In this document: piece by piece, positions 7,499 through 14,287 of the stretch
Position numbering within the stretch: position 1 is the first letter of the stretch
Layout: the number at the start of each line of letters is the position of its first letter
Source of the DNA: Pseudomonadota bacterium
GTDB taxonomy: Bacteria; Pseudomonadota; Alphaproteobacteria; HIMB59; GCA-002718135
DNA: 17,729 bases
Reading direction: 5' to 3'
NCBI GenBank assembly: GCA_027625355.1
Contig: JAQBWI010000010.1
Span: 1-17,729, forward strand
Program-made: the position numbers and the translations under genes
The notes under the pieces: generated by a model
Seen by the model: the letters and a program-made list of their open reading frames with translations, nothing else
Databases searched by the model: none
Told to the model about the DNA's origin: nothing

Positions 7499-8215
7499 CT
7501 AATCCTGTTCTTGTTCTTTTTTACTATATAAATCAGGTCTAATTTTTTTAGTTTTTTCAACCGATTTATCTTGTCTCCATTTTTTTATATTACTATGATG
7601 GCCTGAGGTTAATACTTCAGGAACATCATACTTGTTGCCCAGAGAGTCCTCCCATATCTTTGGTCTCGTATAGTGAGGATACTCTAGTAGATTATTAGAA
7701 AAACTCTCTTCTAATAAACTTTCCGGGTGCCCTAATACTCCAGGAATGAGACGAATACAACCTTCAAGTAGCACTTGAGCTGCAATCTCTCCTCCAGCCA
7801 ATACATAATCTCCTATACTAACCTCTTCAAAACCCAATACATCAATTGCTCTTTGATCAACGCCTTCAAATCGACCACAAAGGATAATTATTTCATCTAA
7901 TTTAGCCAAAATTCCAAGTTTTTTTTGATTTAATAGAGATCCTGAGGGCGTGAGATATATCTTTGTTGATTTAGTATTGATATTATTTGAGACTGATAGA
8001 AGGGCTTTTTCTACCACATCTGGTCTTAAAATCATCCCTGGACCACCACCAAAAGGCTCATCATCTACACTCTTTCTATTATCAATACCAAAATCGTGTA
8101 AATTTATAGTTTCTAATTTGAAAATATTTTCTTTAAGTGCTTTGCCCATCAAAGAATGAGCTAACCCACCAGGAAACATTTCGGGGTAACCTGTCAAAAT
8201 TTTTACATTAATCAT
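7499..8215 (-). CDS. trmD: tRNA (guanine-N1-)-methyltransferase TrmD
   Basis: Methylates G37 at N1 next to the anticodon of tRNAs that read CNN codons, preventing +1 frameshifts. Visible SPOUT-fold motifs are GYPEMFPG at the N-terminus, DDEPFGGGPGMIL, LCGRFEGVDQR, and the knot region SIGDYVLAGGE, followed by HPESLLEESF and YPHYTRP. VPEVLTSGHH lies in the C-terminal domain. The length is 238 residues from ATG at 8215 (MINVKILTG). A TTG two codons upstream (8221) is also in frame but less likely. The ATG overlaps the end of rimM by 8 bases, indicating coupled translation. Confidence 0.96.
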   Translation of the reverse strand: MINVKILTGYPEMFPGGLAHSLMGKALKENIFKLETINLHDFGIDNRKSVDDEPFGGGPGMILRPDVVEKALLSVSNNINTKSTKIYLTPSGSLLNQKKLGILAKLDEIIILCGRFEGVDQRAIDVLGFEEVSIGDYVLAGGEIAAQVLLEGCIRLIPGVLGHPESLLEESFSNNLLEYPHYTRPKIWEDSLGNKYDVPEVLTSGHHSNIKKWRQDKSVEKTKKIRPDLYSKKEQEQD

Positions 8216-8717
8216 TATCAATAATTCCTTTTATTGGATCTACTAAAATAATTTTTTTTTCTAAATCTACAGACAAGACATTATCATCTAAAGGTATATA
8301 AATTTTTTTATTTTTATAAATTGTTTCTAATAGATCTCCTGCTCCAAAATTATCAACACTAATAACATTACCTAGAGAGTTTCCATTCTTATGAATAATA
8401 TCACAACCAATTAAATCACTAACTAGGTACTCATTAGGATTAACTGAAGGAAAATTTTCTTTAAATGAAAATATTTTTTGGTTTTTTAATTCCTCAGCAT
8501 CATCACGATTTTTACAATGAGATGGAAGTGCAACACATTTTGCTTGTCGCATTACAACCGAATCAAAACTCCACTTAATGGATTGATCAAAATTATAATA
8601 TTGATCAAGTGATCTAAAAACATCAATTGTTGATGTTAATAGATTTACTTTGATCTCACCCTTTAAACCAATAGCTGCACCGAATGTAGCAACATGAATA
8701 AAATTTGATTTATTCAA
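8208..8717 (-). CDS. rimM: Ribosome maturation factor RimM
   Basis: Assists maturation of the 30S subunit head by binding S19 and 16S rRNA. The N-terminal RimM domain shows VATFGAAIGLKGEIKV, and the C-terminal PRC-barrel runs from EYLVSDLIGCDI through NVISVDNFGAGDLLE to IPLDDNVLSVDLEKK. The length of 169 residues is normal. The start is a TTG at 8717 (reading MNKSNFIHVATFG): no ATG lies at a sensible place before the conserved GAAIGLKGE motif, and this start falls 3 bases after the rpsP stop. A weak start codon here could hold RimM below S16 output. Confidence 0.93.
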   Translation of the reverse strand: MNKSNFIHVATFGAAIGLKGEIKVNLLTSTIDVFRSLDQYYNFDQSIKWSFDSVVMRQAKCVALPSHCKNRDDAEELKNQKIFSFKENFPSVNPNEYLVSDLIGCDIIHKNGNSLGNVISVDNFGAGDLLETIYKNKKIYIPLDDNVLSVDLEKKIILVDPIKGIIDND

Positions 8718-8720
8718 ACT

Positions 8721-9176
8721 TTACTCTGTTTTTTTATCGTCCGCTTCTGCTGGTGCTTCAGCTTCTGCTTCTGCTGGTGCTTCTGCTTCTGCTGGTGCTT
8801 CTGCTGGTGCTGGTGCTTCTGCTTCAGCTTTAGCAGCTTCTTCTTTTTCTTTAGCAGCAGCTAATCTTTCTTGAGCTTTTTTCTTTGGTAAATGTTTTTT
8901 TGTTTTTTCAGTAATAACTGGTTTTTCAACAACATCTAACTTACTCAAAAATAAAGTTACTCTGTCAGATGGTTGAGCTCCCTTTGCTATCCAATCTTTT
9001 GTTTTTTCAACATCAATTTTTACTCTCTCAGGACTATCTTTAGGAAGCATTGGGTTGTACGTACCTACTTGATCAATAAATTTTCCATCTCTTGCACGTC
9101 TAGAATCTGCAACGACTATTCTGTAGAAGGGTCTTTTTTTAGCTCCACCTCTTGCTAATCTTATTCTTACTGGCAT
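8721..9176 (-). CDS. rpsP: 30S ribosomal protein S16 with Ala/Glu/Pro-rich tail
   Basis: A primary 16S rRNA-binding protein of the small subunit. The core is clear: PVRIRLARGGAKKRPFYRIV at the N-terminus, then GKFIDQVGTYNP and DWIAKGAQPSDRV. After residue 107 comes a low-complexity tail of about 44 residues made of Ala-Glu-Pro repeats ending DDKKTE, encoded by a tandem DNA repeat. C-terminal extensions on S16 occur in other alphaproteobacteria to my knowledge; this length and composition are still notable beside the acidic tail of L19 in the same operon. The start is ATG at 9176, with a good Shine-Dalgarno sequence. Confidence 0.97.
   Translation of the reverse strand: MPVRIRLARGGAKKRPFYRIVVADSRRARDGKFIDQVGTYNPMLPKDSPERVKIDVEKTKDWIAKGAQPSDRVTLFLSKLDVVEKPVITEKTKKHLPKKKAQERLAAAKEKEEAAKAEAEAPAPAEAPAEAEAPAEAEAEAPAEADDKKTE
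8739..8828 (-). repeat. Tandem Ala-Glu-Pro codon repeat in the rpsP tail
   Basis: About 90 bases built from GCTTCTGCT and GGTGCT units on the plus strand, coding for PAEAEA-type repeats on the minus strand (S16 residues about 117-146). The unit length is a multiple of three, so copy number can change by slippage without breaking the frame. Confidence 0.8.
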
Positions 9177-9182
9177 AATTTT

Positions 9183-9188
9183 TCCTTT
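9183..9188 (-). promoter_or_regulatory. Shine-Dalgarno sequence of rpsP
   Basis: AAAGGA on the minus strand ends 6 bases before the rpsP ATG, in the 18-base gap after ffh, the largest gap in this operon. It is one of the few strong ribosome-binding sites here, fitting high S16 output. Confidence 0.7.
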
Positions 9189-9194
9189 CTTATT

Positions 9195-10559
9195 TTAGTT
9201 TAATTTGGGCGGGAAGTTACCTTGCAATTTTTGCATTAAATCGTTAGGCATTCCACCCTTACCCATTGATTTCATTCTCTTCATCATTTTTTGTGATTGA
9301 AGAAACTGTTTTAAAAGTTTGTTTACATCTTGCACTCTGGTTCCAGAGCCTTTTGATATTCTTATTTTTCTTGAAGCCTTGATTAAATTTGGATCAGCTC
9401 TTTCATTTCTAGTCATTGAATTAATAATAGCAATTTGATGATTAATTAAACTGTCAGATATTTTGTTTTCAGCCATTAATTTTTGAGCTTTTGAAACACC
9501 AGGGAGCATAGATAATATACCTGATACACCTCCCATTTTTCCCATTTGTTTTAATTGTTTAGCAAAATCATCTAAGTCAAAATTACCTTTGGACATTTTT
9601 TTTGCTAAATTTTCCATTTCATCTTGATCAATATTTTCGGCAGCTTTTTCAACCAAACTAACAATATCTCCCATTCCTAAAATTCGTTGAGCAATTCTTT
9701 CGGGATGAAAAGATTCAAAGTTTTCTATTTTTTCTCCAACTCCAATAAATTTTACTGGTGAATTAGTTATTGATTTTATAGATAAGGCAGCACCACCTCT
9801 GCTATCTCCATCTATACGTGTCAGTATAGAGCCTGTAATATTTATAGCTTCACTAAAACTTTTTGCTATATTTGCAGCATCTTGACCTGTTAAGGCATCT
9901 GCAACGAGTAAAGTTTCTTGCGGTTTAAAAGATTTTTCAATCTCAATTAATTCCTTCATTAATTCTTCATCCACTACCTGTCTTCCAGCCGTATCAAGAA
10001 TTACAACATCAAATAAATGTTGTTGAGCATATTCTAAAGTTTCACTAACTATTTGTTTAACAGAATTAAAATTATGATTAAAAAAATCTACTTGAACTTG
10101 ATCTGCTAAGACCTTCAATTGCTCTTGTGCTGCTGGTCTATAAATATCAGCTGAAGATAATAGAATTTTTTTCTTTGAAGATTTTACTAAATAATTGGCA
10201 AGTTTTGCCACAGAAGTTGTTTTTCCAGATCCCTGCAGTCCACAAAATAAAATTTTTGTTATCTGCGATGTAGCAATATTAAGTGGTTGGTTTTCAGAAC
10301 CAAGAATACTTACCAACTCATCTTGAACAAGCTTGATAATCATTTGATCGGGCTTGATCGACTTTAAAACTTCTTTACCTAAAATATTTTCTTTAACTGA
10401 GTTAATAAAATCCTTAACCACCACTAGAGCAACATCAGCTTCTAAAAGAGCAATACGTATTTCTCGAAGTGTAGAGTCTAAATCTGACTCAGAAATAACT
10501 GCTTTGCCACGTATTCCACGAACAATTTTTTCAAATTTATCATTTAATGTTTCAAACAT
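9195..10559 (-). CDS. ffh: Signal recognition particle protein Ffh (SRP54)
   Basis: The GTPase of the signal recognition particle: it binds 4.5S RNA and signal sequences of nascent membrane proteins and docks with FtsY. Of its 454 residues, the N domain is about 1-90 (start MFETLNDKFEKIVRGIRG). The G domain has Walker A GLQGSGKT (107-114), ADIYRPAAQEQL, LDTAGR (188-193) and TRIDGDSRGG (247-256; usually TKxDGDARGG). The methionine-rich M domain follows, with GGVSGILSMLPG and a C-terminal MKRMKSMGKGG stretch. I chose ATG at 10559, not an in-frame GTG at 10619, because residue 1 then aligns with the normal family start and the upstream stretch forms an RNA hairpin. It is the first gene of the nine-gene minus-strand operon. 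Confidence 0.97.
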   Translation of the reverse strand: MFETLNDKFEKIVRGIRGKAVISESDLDSTLREIRIALLEADVALVVVKDFINSVKENILGKEVLKSIKPDQMIIKLVQDELVSILGSENQPLNIATSQITKILFCGLQGSGKTTSVAKLANYLVKSSKKKILLSSADIYRPAAQEQLKVLADQVQVDFFNHNFNSVKQIVSETLEYAQQHLFDVVILDTAGRQVVDEELMKELIEIEKSFKPQETLLVADALTGQDAANIAKSFSEAINITGSILTRIDGDSRGGAALSIKSITNSPVKFIGVGEKIENFESFHPERIAQRILGMGDIVSLVEKAAENIDQDEMENLAKKMSKGNFDLDDFAKQLKQMGKMGGVSGILSMLPGVSKAQKLMAENKISDSLINHQIAIINSMTRNERADPNLIKASRKIRISKGSGTRVQDVNKLLKQFLQSQKMMKRMKSMGKGGMPNDLMQKLQGNFPPKLN

Positions 10560-10563
10560 TTTT

Positions 10564-10636
10564 CTCCAATAGCAGTTTAACACCAGGGCACGAAACTCGT
10601 GGGCTGATGTACCTATCACAATTGCAACAAGCTATT
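10564..10636 (-). promoter_or_regulatory. Candidate structured 5' leader of ffh mRNA
   Basis: In the minus-strand RNA, ACAUCAG and CUGGUGU (10610-10604 and 10586-10580) pair over 7 positions including one U-G wobble. A symmetric CC/CC internal loop follows, then 5 bp CACGA/UCGUG closed by a GUU loop. The wobble would be a C-A mismatch in plus-strand RNA, which favours the ffh transcript. An outer 6-bp helix (AAUAGC from 10636-10631 with GCUAUU from 10573-10568) ends directly beside the GGAG ribosome-binding site at 10564-10567, 4 bases before the ffh ATG. The hairpin core 10581-10610 is 18/30 G+C, against 8/50 in 10671-10720. It could gate ffh translation. I do not recognise a known RNA family, and it lacks the conserved SRP RNA tetraloop region. 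Confidence 0.5.
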
Positions 10637-10640
10637 TACT

Positions 10641-10660
10641 TTACAATTTAGGATTTGTAA
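10641..10660 (-). repeat. Inverted repeat, possible second hairpin of the ffh leader
   Basis: TTACAA (10641-10646) and TTGTAA (10655-10660) are perfect 6-bp inverted repeats around an 8-base loop. The repeat lies just upstream (in ffh transcript order) of the 10564-10636 structure. Confidence 0.35.
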
Positions 10661-10671
10661 GAACCCCTCTA

Positions 10672-10689
10672 TTTATTATGACTAATAAA
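10672..10689. promoter_or_regulatory. Inverted repeat in the ffh/dapF divergent promoter region
   Basis: TTTATTA (10672-10678), spacer TGAC, TAATAAA (10683-10689): a perfect 7-bp inverted repeat. On the minus strand a TTGACT at 10689-10694 overlaps its edge and looks like a -35 box, but no good -10 lies at 16-18 bases. It could be an operator or part of either promoter. The whole gap 10560-10754 holds no gene that I can support. Confidence 0.35.
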
Positions 10690-10754
10690 GTCAAGTTTTC
10701 TTAAAATTTAAAAATTTTCCAGGATTTGTGGGTAAATTGAGGTATAGAGACTTT

Positions 10755-11576
10755 ATGCAAATAATAGAATTTACCAAAATGCATGGATTAGGGAATGATT
10801 TTGTGATCATTGATAGAAGATCAAATAAGATCGAAATAAATGAAAATTTAATACAAAAATTAAGTGATCGAAGAACAGGTGCTGGGTGTGATCAACTCAT
10901 AACTATAAATAATCCAGAAAGTAGTAATGTAGATGTTAGTATTGATATTTTTAATCCTGCTGGAGATAAAGCGGAGGCGTGTGGAAATGGAACTAGATGT
11001 GTCGCAAAAATCCTTTTTGATGAAAATAGTGAAAAAGAAACTCTTAAAATTCTATCAGATGCAGGAACGCTAATAGCAAAAAAAGCTGGTGATGAAATAA
11101 GTGTAAATATGGGAAGAATGACTACAGATTGGAAAAAAATACCCCTTAGTGAAGAAATGGATCCATTAAATATTCCAATTAAAGTTGAAGGTTTTGATAG
11201 TGGAGTTGCAGTAAATATTGGTAATCCCCATGTTGTTTTTTTTGGGAAATCAATTGAAAATATAAACTTAAATCAAATAGGACCAAAAATTGAAAAACAT
11301 AACTTTTTTCCAAATAAAACTAATGTTGAGTTTATCGAAATATTAAATTCAAATACAATTAAAATGAAAGTGTGGGAGAGAGGAGCAGGTGTAACGCTTG
11401 CATGTGGGAGTGGGGCTTGTGCGGCCGTTTATGCAGGGTGGAAGAAAAAATTGATAGAAAGCAGTGCCGAAGTTCAACTTGAAAGAGGATCCTTACATAT
11501 CAATATAATTAATGAAGAAGCTATAATGACTGGCCCTGCGGAAATTAGTTATAATGGAAATATTCAAATTAAATAA
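10755..11576 (+). CDS. dapF: Diaminopimelate epimerase
   Basis: Converts LL- to meso-diaminopimelate, used for peptidoglycan and lysine. The catalytic cysteine pair is intact: Cys76 in AEACGNGTRCVA and Cys217 in TLACGSGACAA. The N-terminal MHGLGNDFVIIDRR and GNPHVVFF motifs are also present. The length is 273 residues from ATG at 10755 (MQIIEFTKMHG). A GTG at 10728 is in frame but adds nine residues with no family match. It is the first gene of the plus-strand dapF-mtaB-ftsY-yciB operon; its stop overlaps the mtaB start by one base (TAATG). Confidence 0.96.
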   Translation: MQIIEFTKMHGLGNDFVIIDRRSNKIEINENLIQKLSDRRTGAGCDQLITINNPESSNVDVSIDIFNPAGDKAEACGNGTRCVAKILFDENSEKETLKILSDAGTLIAKKAGDEISVNMGRMTTDWKKIPLSEEMDPLNIPIKVEGFDSGVAVNIGNPHVVFFGKSIENINLNQIGPKIEKHNFFPNKTNVEFIEILNSNTIKMKVWERGAGVTLACGSGACAAVYAGWKKKLIESSAEVQLERGSLHINIINEEAIMTGPAEISYNGNIQIK

Positions 11577-12835
11577 TGAATAAAAAAAATTCTCTTATTA
11601 ATCTTGGTTGTAGACTAAATATTTATGAGGGTGAGATTATTAAAAACCATATAAAAAACAATAATATAAAAAATGTCACAGTTATAAATTCATGCGCAGT
11701 TACTGCTGAGGCAGAAAAAAAAGTTGCATATGAAATACGAAAAGCAAAAAGAATAAACCCTGAAAATAAAATTATTGTTACAGGGTGTGCAGCTCAAATA
11801 AACCCAAAAAAATATCATACTCTAAAAGAGGTTGACTTAGTTTTAGGAAACAAAGAAAAATTACTTTCAGATGTGTGGAGTGATTTAAATTTTTCAAAAC
11901 CAATACAAGTTGATGATATTTTATTAGAAAAAAAAACAGTTCCTTCTACAATTGAAAAATTTGATGGTAAATCAAGAGCATATATTGAAATTCAGCAAGG
12001 TTGTGATCATCGTTGTACATTTTGCATCATACCTTATGGAAGAGGAAACAACCGAAGTGTTCCAGCTGGAGAAATAGTTGAGAGAATAAAAAAAATTGTG
12101 AATAACGGATATAAAGAAGTTGTTTTGACAGGCGTTGATATCACCGACTATGGTAAAGATTTACCTGCACAACCAACCTTCTCAAATTTAATCAAAAGAA
12201 TAATAAAACTTGTTCCTAATTTAGAACAACTAAGACTATCATCAATTGATTGTGCTGAAATTGATGAGGAGTTTTGGGATTTGTTATCTGAAAAAAAATT
12301 AATGCCACACTTTCATATAAGTTTGCAGGCAGGTAATAATATGATTTTAAAAAGAATGAAAAGACGTCACTCAAGAGAAATGGCAATAGATTTTTGTAAT
12401 AAAGTTTTATCTATAAGAAAGGAAGCAACTTTTGGTGCAGATTTTATTACAGGTTTTCCTACAGAAACTGATAAAATGTTTAGAGATACTCTAAATTTAG
12501 TAGATCAGTGTCATCTTACCCACCTTCATGTCTTTCCTTATTCTCCTCGTATCAACACTCCTGCTGCGCGTATGCCACAAGTTGATAAATCTATAATTAA
12601 AGATAGGGCAAATACTTTGCGTCAAATGGGAATGGAAAAACTTAAACAACGTCTATTAAAAAAAGTTGGTAAAAAAAATTTAATTTTAGTAGAAAAAATC
12701 CAAGATGAAAATTCCATAGGTAAGGATCAAAATTTCTTTAACGTTATTGTAAATGAAAAAATTAAAGAAGGAGATATTGTAACCTGCGAATATATGGGGG
12801 TTAATAATGATATGTTAATAGCCAAAAGAATATGA
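11576..12835 (+). CDS. mtaB: tRNA t6A37 methylthiotransferase MtaB
   Basis: A radical-SAM enzyme that turns N6-threonylcarbamoyl-A37 into its 2-methylthio form in tRNAs reading ANN codons. The N-terminal MTTase domain has its three cluster cysteines (Cys12 in LGCRLN, Cys40 in NSCAVT, Cys71 in TGCAAQ). The radical-SAM CxxxCxxC is CDHRCTFC (143-150), followed by IPYGRGNNRSVP. The C-terminal 60 residues look like a TRAM domain. The LGCRLN / NSCAVT pattern and the 419-residue length fit MtaB better than MiaB or RimO. The stop overlaps the ftsY start by four bases (ATGA). Confidence 0.92.
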   Translation: MNKKNSLINLGCRLNIYEGEIIKNHIKNNNIKNVTVINSCAVTAEAEKKVAYEIRKAKRINPENKIIVTGCAAQINPKKYHTLKEVDLVLGNKEKLLSDVWSDLNFSKPIQVDDILLEKKTVPSTIEKFDGKSRAYIEIQQGCDHRCTFCIIPYGRGNNRSVPAGEIVERIKKIVNNGYKEVVLTGVDITDYGKDLPAQPTFSNLIKRIIKLVPNLEQLRLSSIDCAEIDEEFWDLLSEKKLMPHFHISLQAGNNMILKRMKRRHSREMAIDFCNKVLSIRKEATFGADFITGFPTETDKMFRDTLNLVDQCHLTHLHVFPYSPRINTPAARMPQVDKSIIKDRANTLRQMGMEKLKQRLLKKVGKKNLILVEKIQDENSIGKDQNFFNVIVNEKIKEGDIVTCEYMGVNNDMLIAKRI

Positions 12836-13746
12836 GTCTATTCTCTAAATTTAAAAACAACCTTCAAAAAACATCTAATTTTTTATCATCAAATATACTT
12901 AGTTCTTTTCAAAATAAAAAAGTTGATAACGAGACCTTAGAAGAATTGGAAGCCGTTCTGATTTCAGCTGATATAAGTTTAGATGTAGTAGAAAAATTAA
13001 TTAATTCAGTGCGTAAAGTTAAAACATCAGATCAAGATATTACTAAAACAGTGTCAGAGACTTTATCTACAGAAATAGAAAATATACTTCAACCAAGAGA
13101 AGGAAACATATTAGAAGAAAATAATAAAAATCAAAAAATATTTATTTTTGTTGGTGTAAATGGAAGTGGTAAAACAACAACTATAGGTAAAATTGCTAAT
13201 AAAATTCCTAATGAGAAAAAAGTGTTAATTGCAGCTTGTGATACATTTAGAGCCGCAGCAATAGAGCAGTTGAAAGATTGGGCACATAAAAATCATAATG
13301 ATTTTTTTTCTGGAAATGCTAATCAAGATCCTGCCAGTGTTGCTTTTCAGGCAACTGAAAAATTTAATAAAGAAAATTACGATTATTTAATCATTGATAC
13401 AGCAGGAAGGTTATCCAATAATGCAAATTTGGTTAATCAATTAGTAAAACTCAAAAATGTAGTCTCTAAGATTAATGCTGAAACTATTATTGAAACAGTT
13501 TTAGTTTTAGACGGAACCAATGGATCAAATATGATCAAGCAAGTAGAGATTTTTGGAAAAGAATTAAACGTATCAAGTATTATTATTACAAAATTAGATG
13601 GTACTGCAAAAGGTGGAGCCTTAATTTCAATTGCAAATAAATATGAAATACCTATAAGCTATGTTGGTCTTGGAGAAAAATCTGAAGATCTTTCAGTCTT
13701 TAGTGCAAAAAATTATGCAAGATCAATACTAAATTTGGAAGAATAA
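12832..13746 (+). CDS. ftsY: Signal recognition particle receptor FtsY (short form)
   Basis: The SRP receptor GTPase at the inner membrane. At 304 residues it is the NG core with almost no acidic A domain: the N domain starts at once (SLFSKFKNNLQK, an amphipathic membrane-targeting-type helix). The G domain shows Walker A GVNGSGKT (108-115), CDTFRAAAIEQL, DTAGR (189-193), TKLDGTAKGG (253-262) and a C-terminal VGLGEKSEDL. Short FtsY forms are known in alphaproteobacteria. It sits in a divergent arrangement with ffh. A gap of one base precedes yciB. Confidence 0.96.
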   Translation: MSLFSKFKNNLQKTSNFLSSNILSSFQNKKVDNETLEELEAVLISADISLDVVEKLINSVRKVKTSDQDITKTVSETLSTEIENILQPREGNILEENNKNQKIFIFVGVNGSGKTTTIGKIANKIPNEKKVLIAACDTFRAAAIEQLKDWAHKNHNDFFSGNANQDPASVAFQATEKFNKENYDYLIIDTAGRLSNNANLVNQLVKLKNVVSKINAETIIETVLVLDGTNGSNMIKQVEIFGKELNVSSIIITKLDGTAKGGALISIANKYEIPISYVGLGEKSEDLSVFSAKNYARSILNLEE

Positions 13747-13747
13747 T

Positions 13748-14287
13748 ATGAAGTCTTTATATAAACTTTTAATAGATATAGGCCCCTTAGCAGTATTTTT
13801 TATCTTCTATACAAGAAGCGGACTTCAAGCTTCTATTCTACCATTTATGGTAGCGACCGTAATTGCAGTTTTATTCTCTTATATTCTTGAAAAAAAAATT
13901 CCTATTATGCCGACTGTTGGTGCAGGAATTGTTTTATTATTTGGTGGTTTAACAATTTATTTTGATAACGATGTATTTTTTAAAATGAAACCAACAATTA
14001 TTAACCTCCTCTTTGCAGTTATTCTTTATGGAGGCATATTAATAAATAAACCTCTTTTAAAATATCTACTTGGAGCGGCACTTAAACTTGAAGAAGAAGG
14101 ATGGAAAATACTAACACAGCGTTGGATTGGCTTTTTTATCGCTCTAGCAATTTTAAATGAAGTTGTATGGAGGACTCAATCAACTGACATTTGGGTGAAT
14201 TTTAAAGTTTTTGGAATACTGCCAATAACTTTTATTTTTACTATGACGCAATTTCCTTTAATTAAAAAATATCAAATTGAAGATTAA
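13748..14287 (+). CDS. yciB: Inner membrane protein YciB / IspZ (septation protein A family)
   Basis: A 179-residue integral membrane protein linked in the literature to septation and envelope integrity; its molecular activity is not settled. Family features visible are the N-terminal LLIDIGPLAVFFIFY segment, a loop with the EKKIPIMPTVG pattern, FKMKPTIINLLFAVIL, and the late W-rich NEVVWRTQSTDIWVNFKVFG segment. About five hydrophobic helices can be seen. It lies right after ftsY, as in many alphaproteobacteria, and is the last gene of the dapF operon. Its stop codon shares four bases with that of pgk. Confidence 0.93.
   Translation: MKSLYKLLIDIGPLAVFFIFYTRSGLQASILPFMVATVIAVLFSYILEKKIPIMPTVGAGIVLLFGGLTIYFDNDVFFKMKPTIINLLFAVILYGGILINKPLLKYLLGAALKLEEEGWKILTQRWIGFFIALAILNEVVWRTQSTDIWVNFKVFGILPITFIFTMTQFPLIKKYQIED

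Noticed and set aside
10560..10619. 20-codon GTG-started extension of Ffh, or a leader peptide
   Set aside because: Ffh homologues begin at MFETLNDKF, and the stretch is better explained as a structured RNA leader; no sign of codon conservation can be seen.
10560..10754. 4.5S SRP RNA gene beside ffh
   Set aside because: The conserved GGAA-tetraloop region and the AGCAGCC internal-loop strand are absent on both strands.
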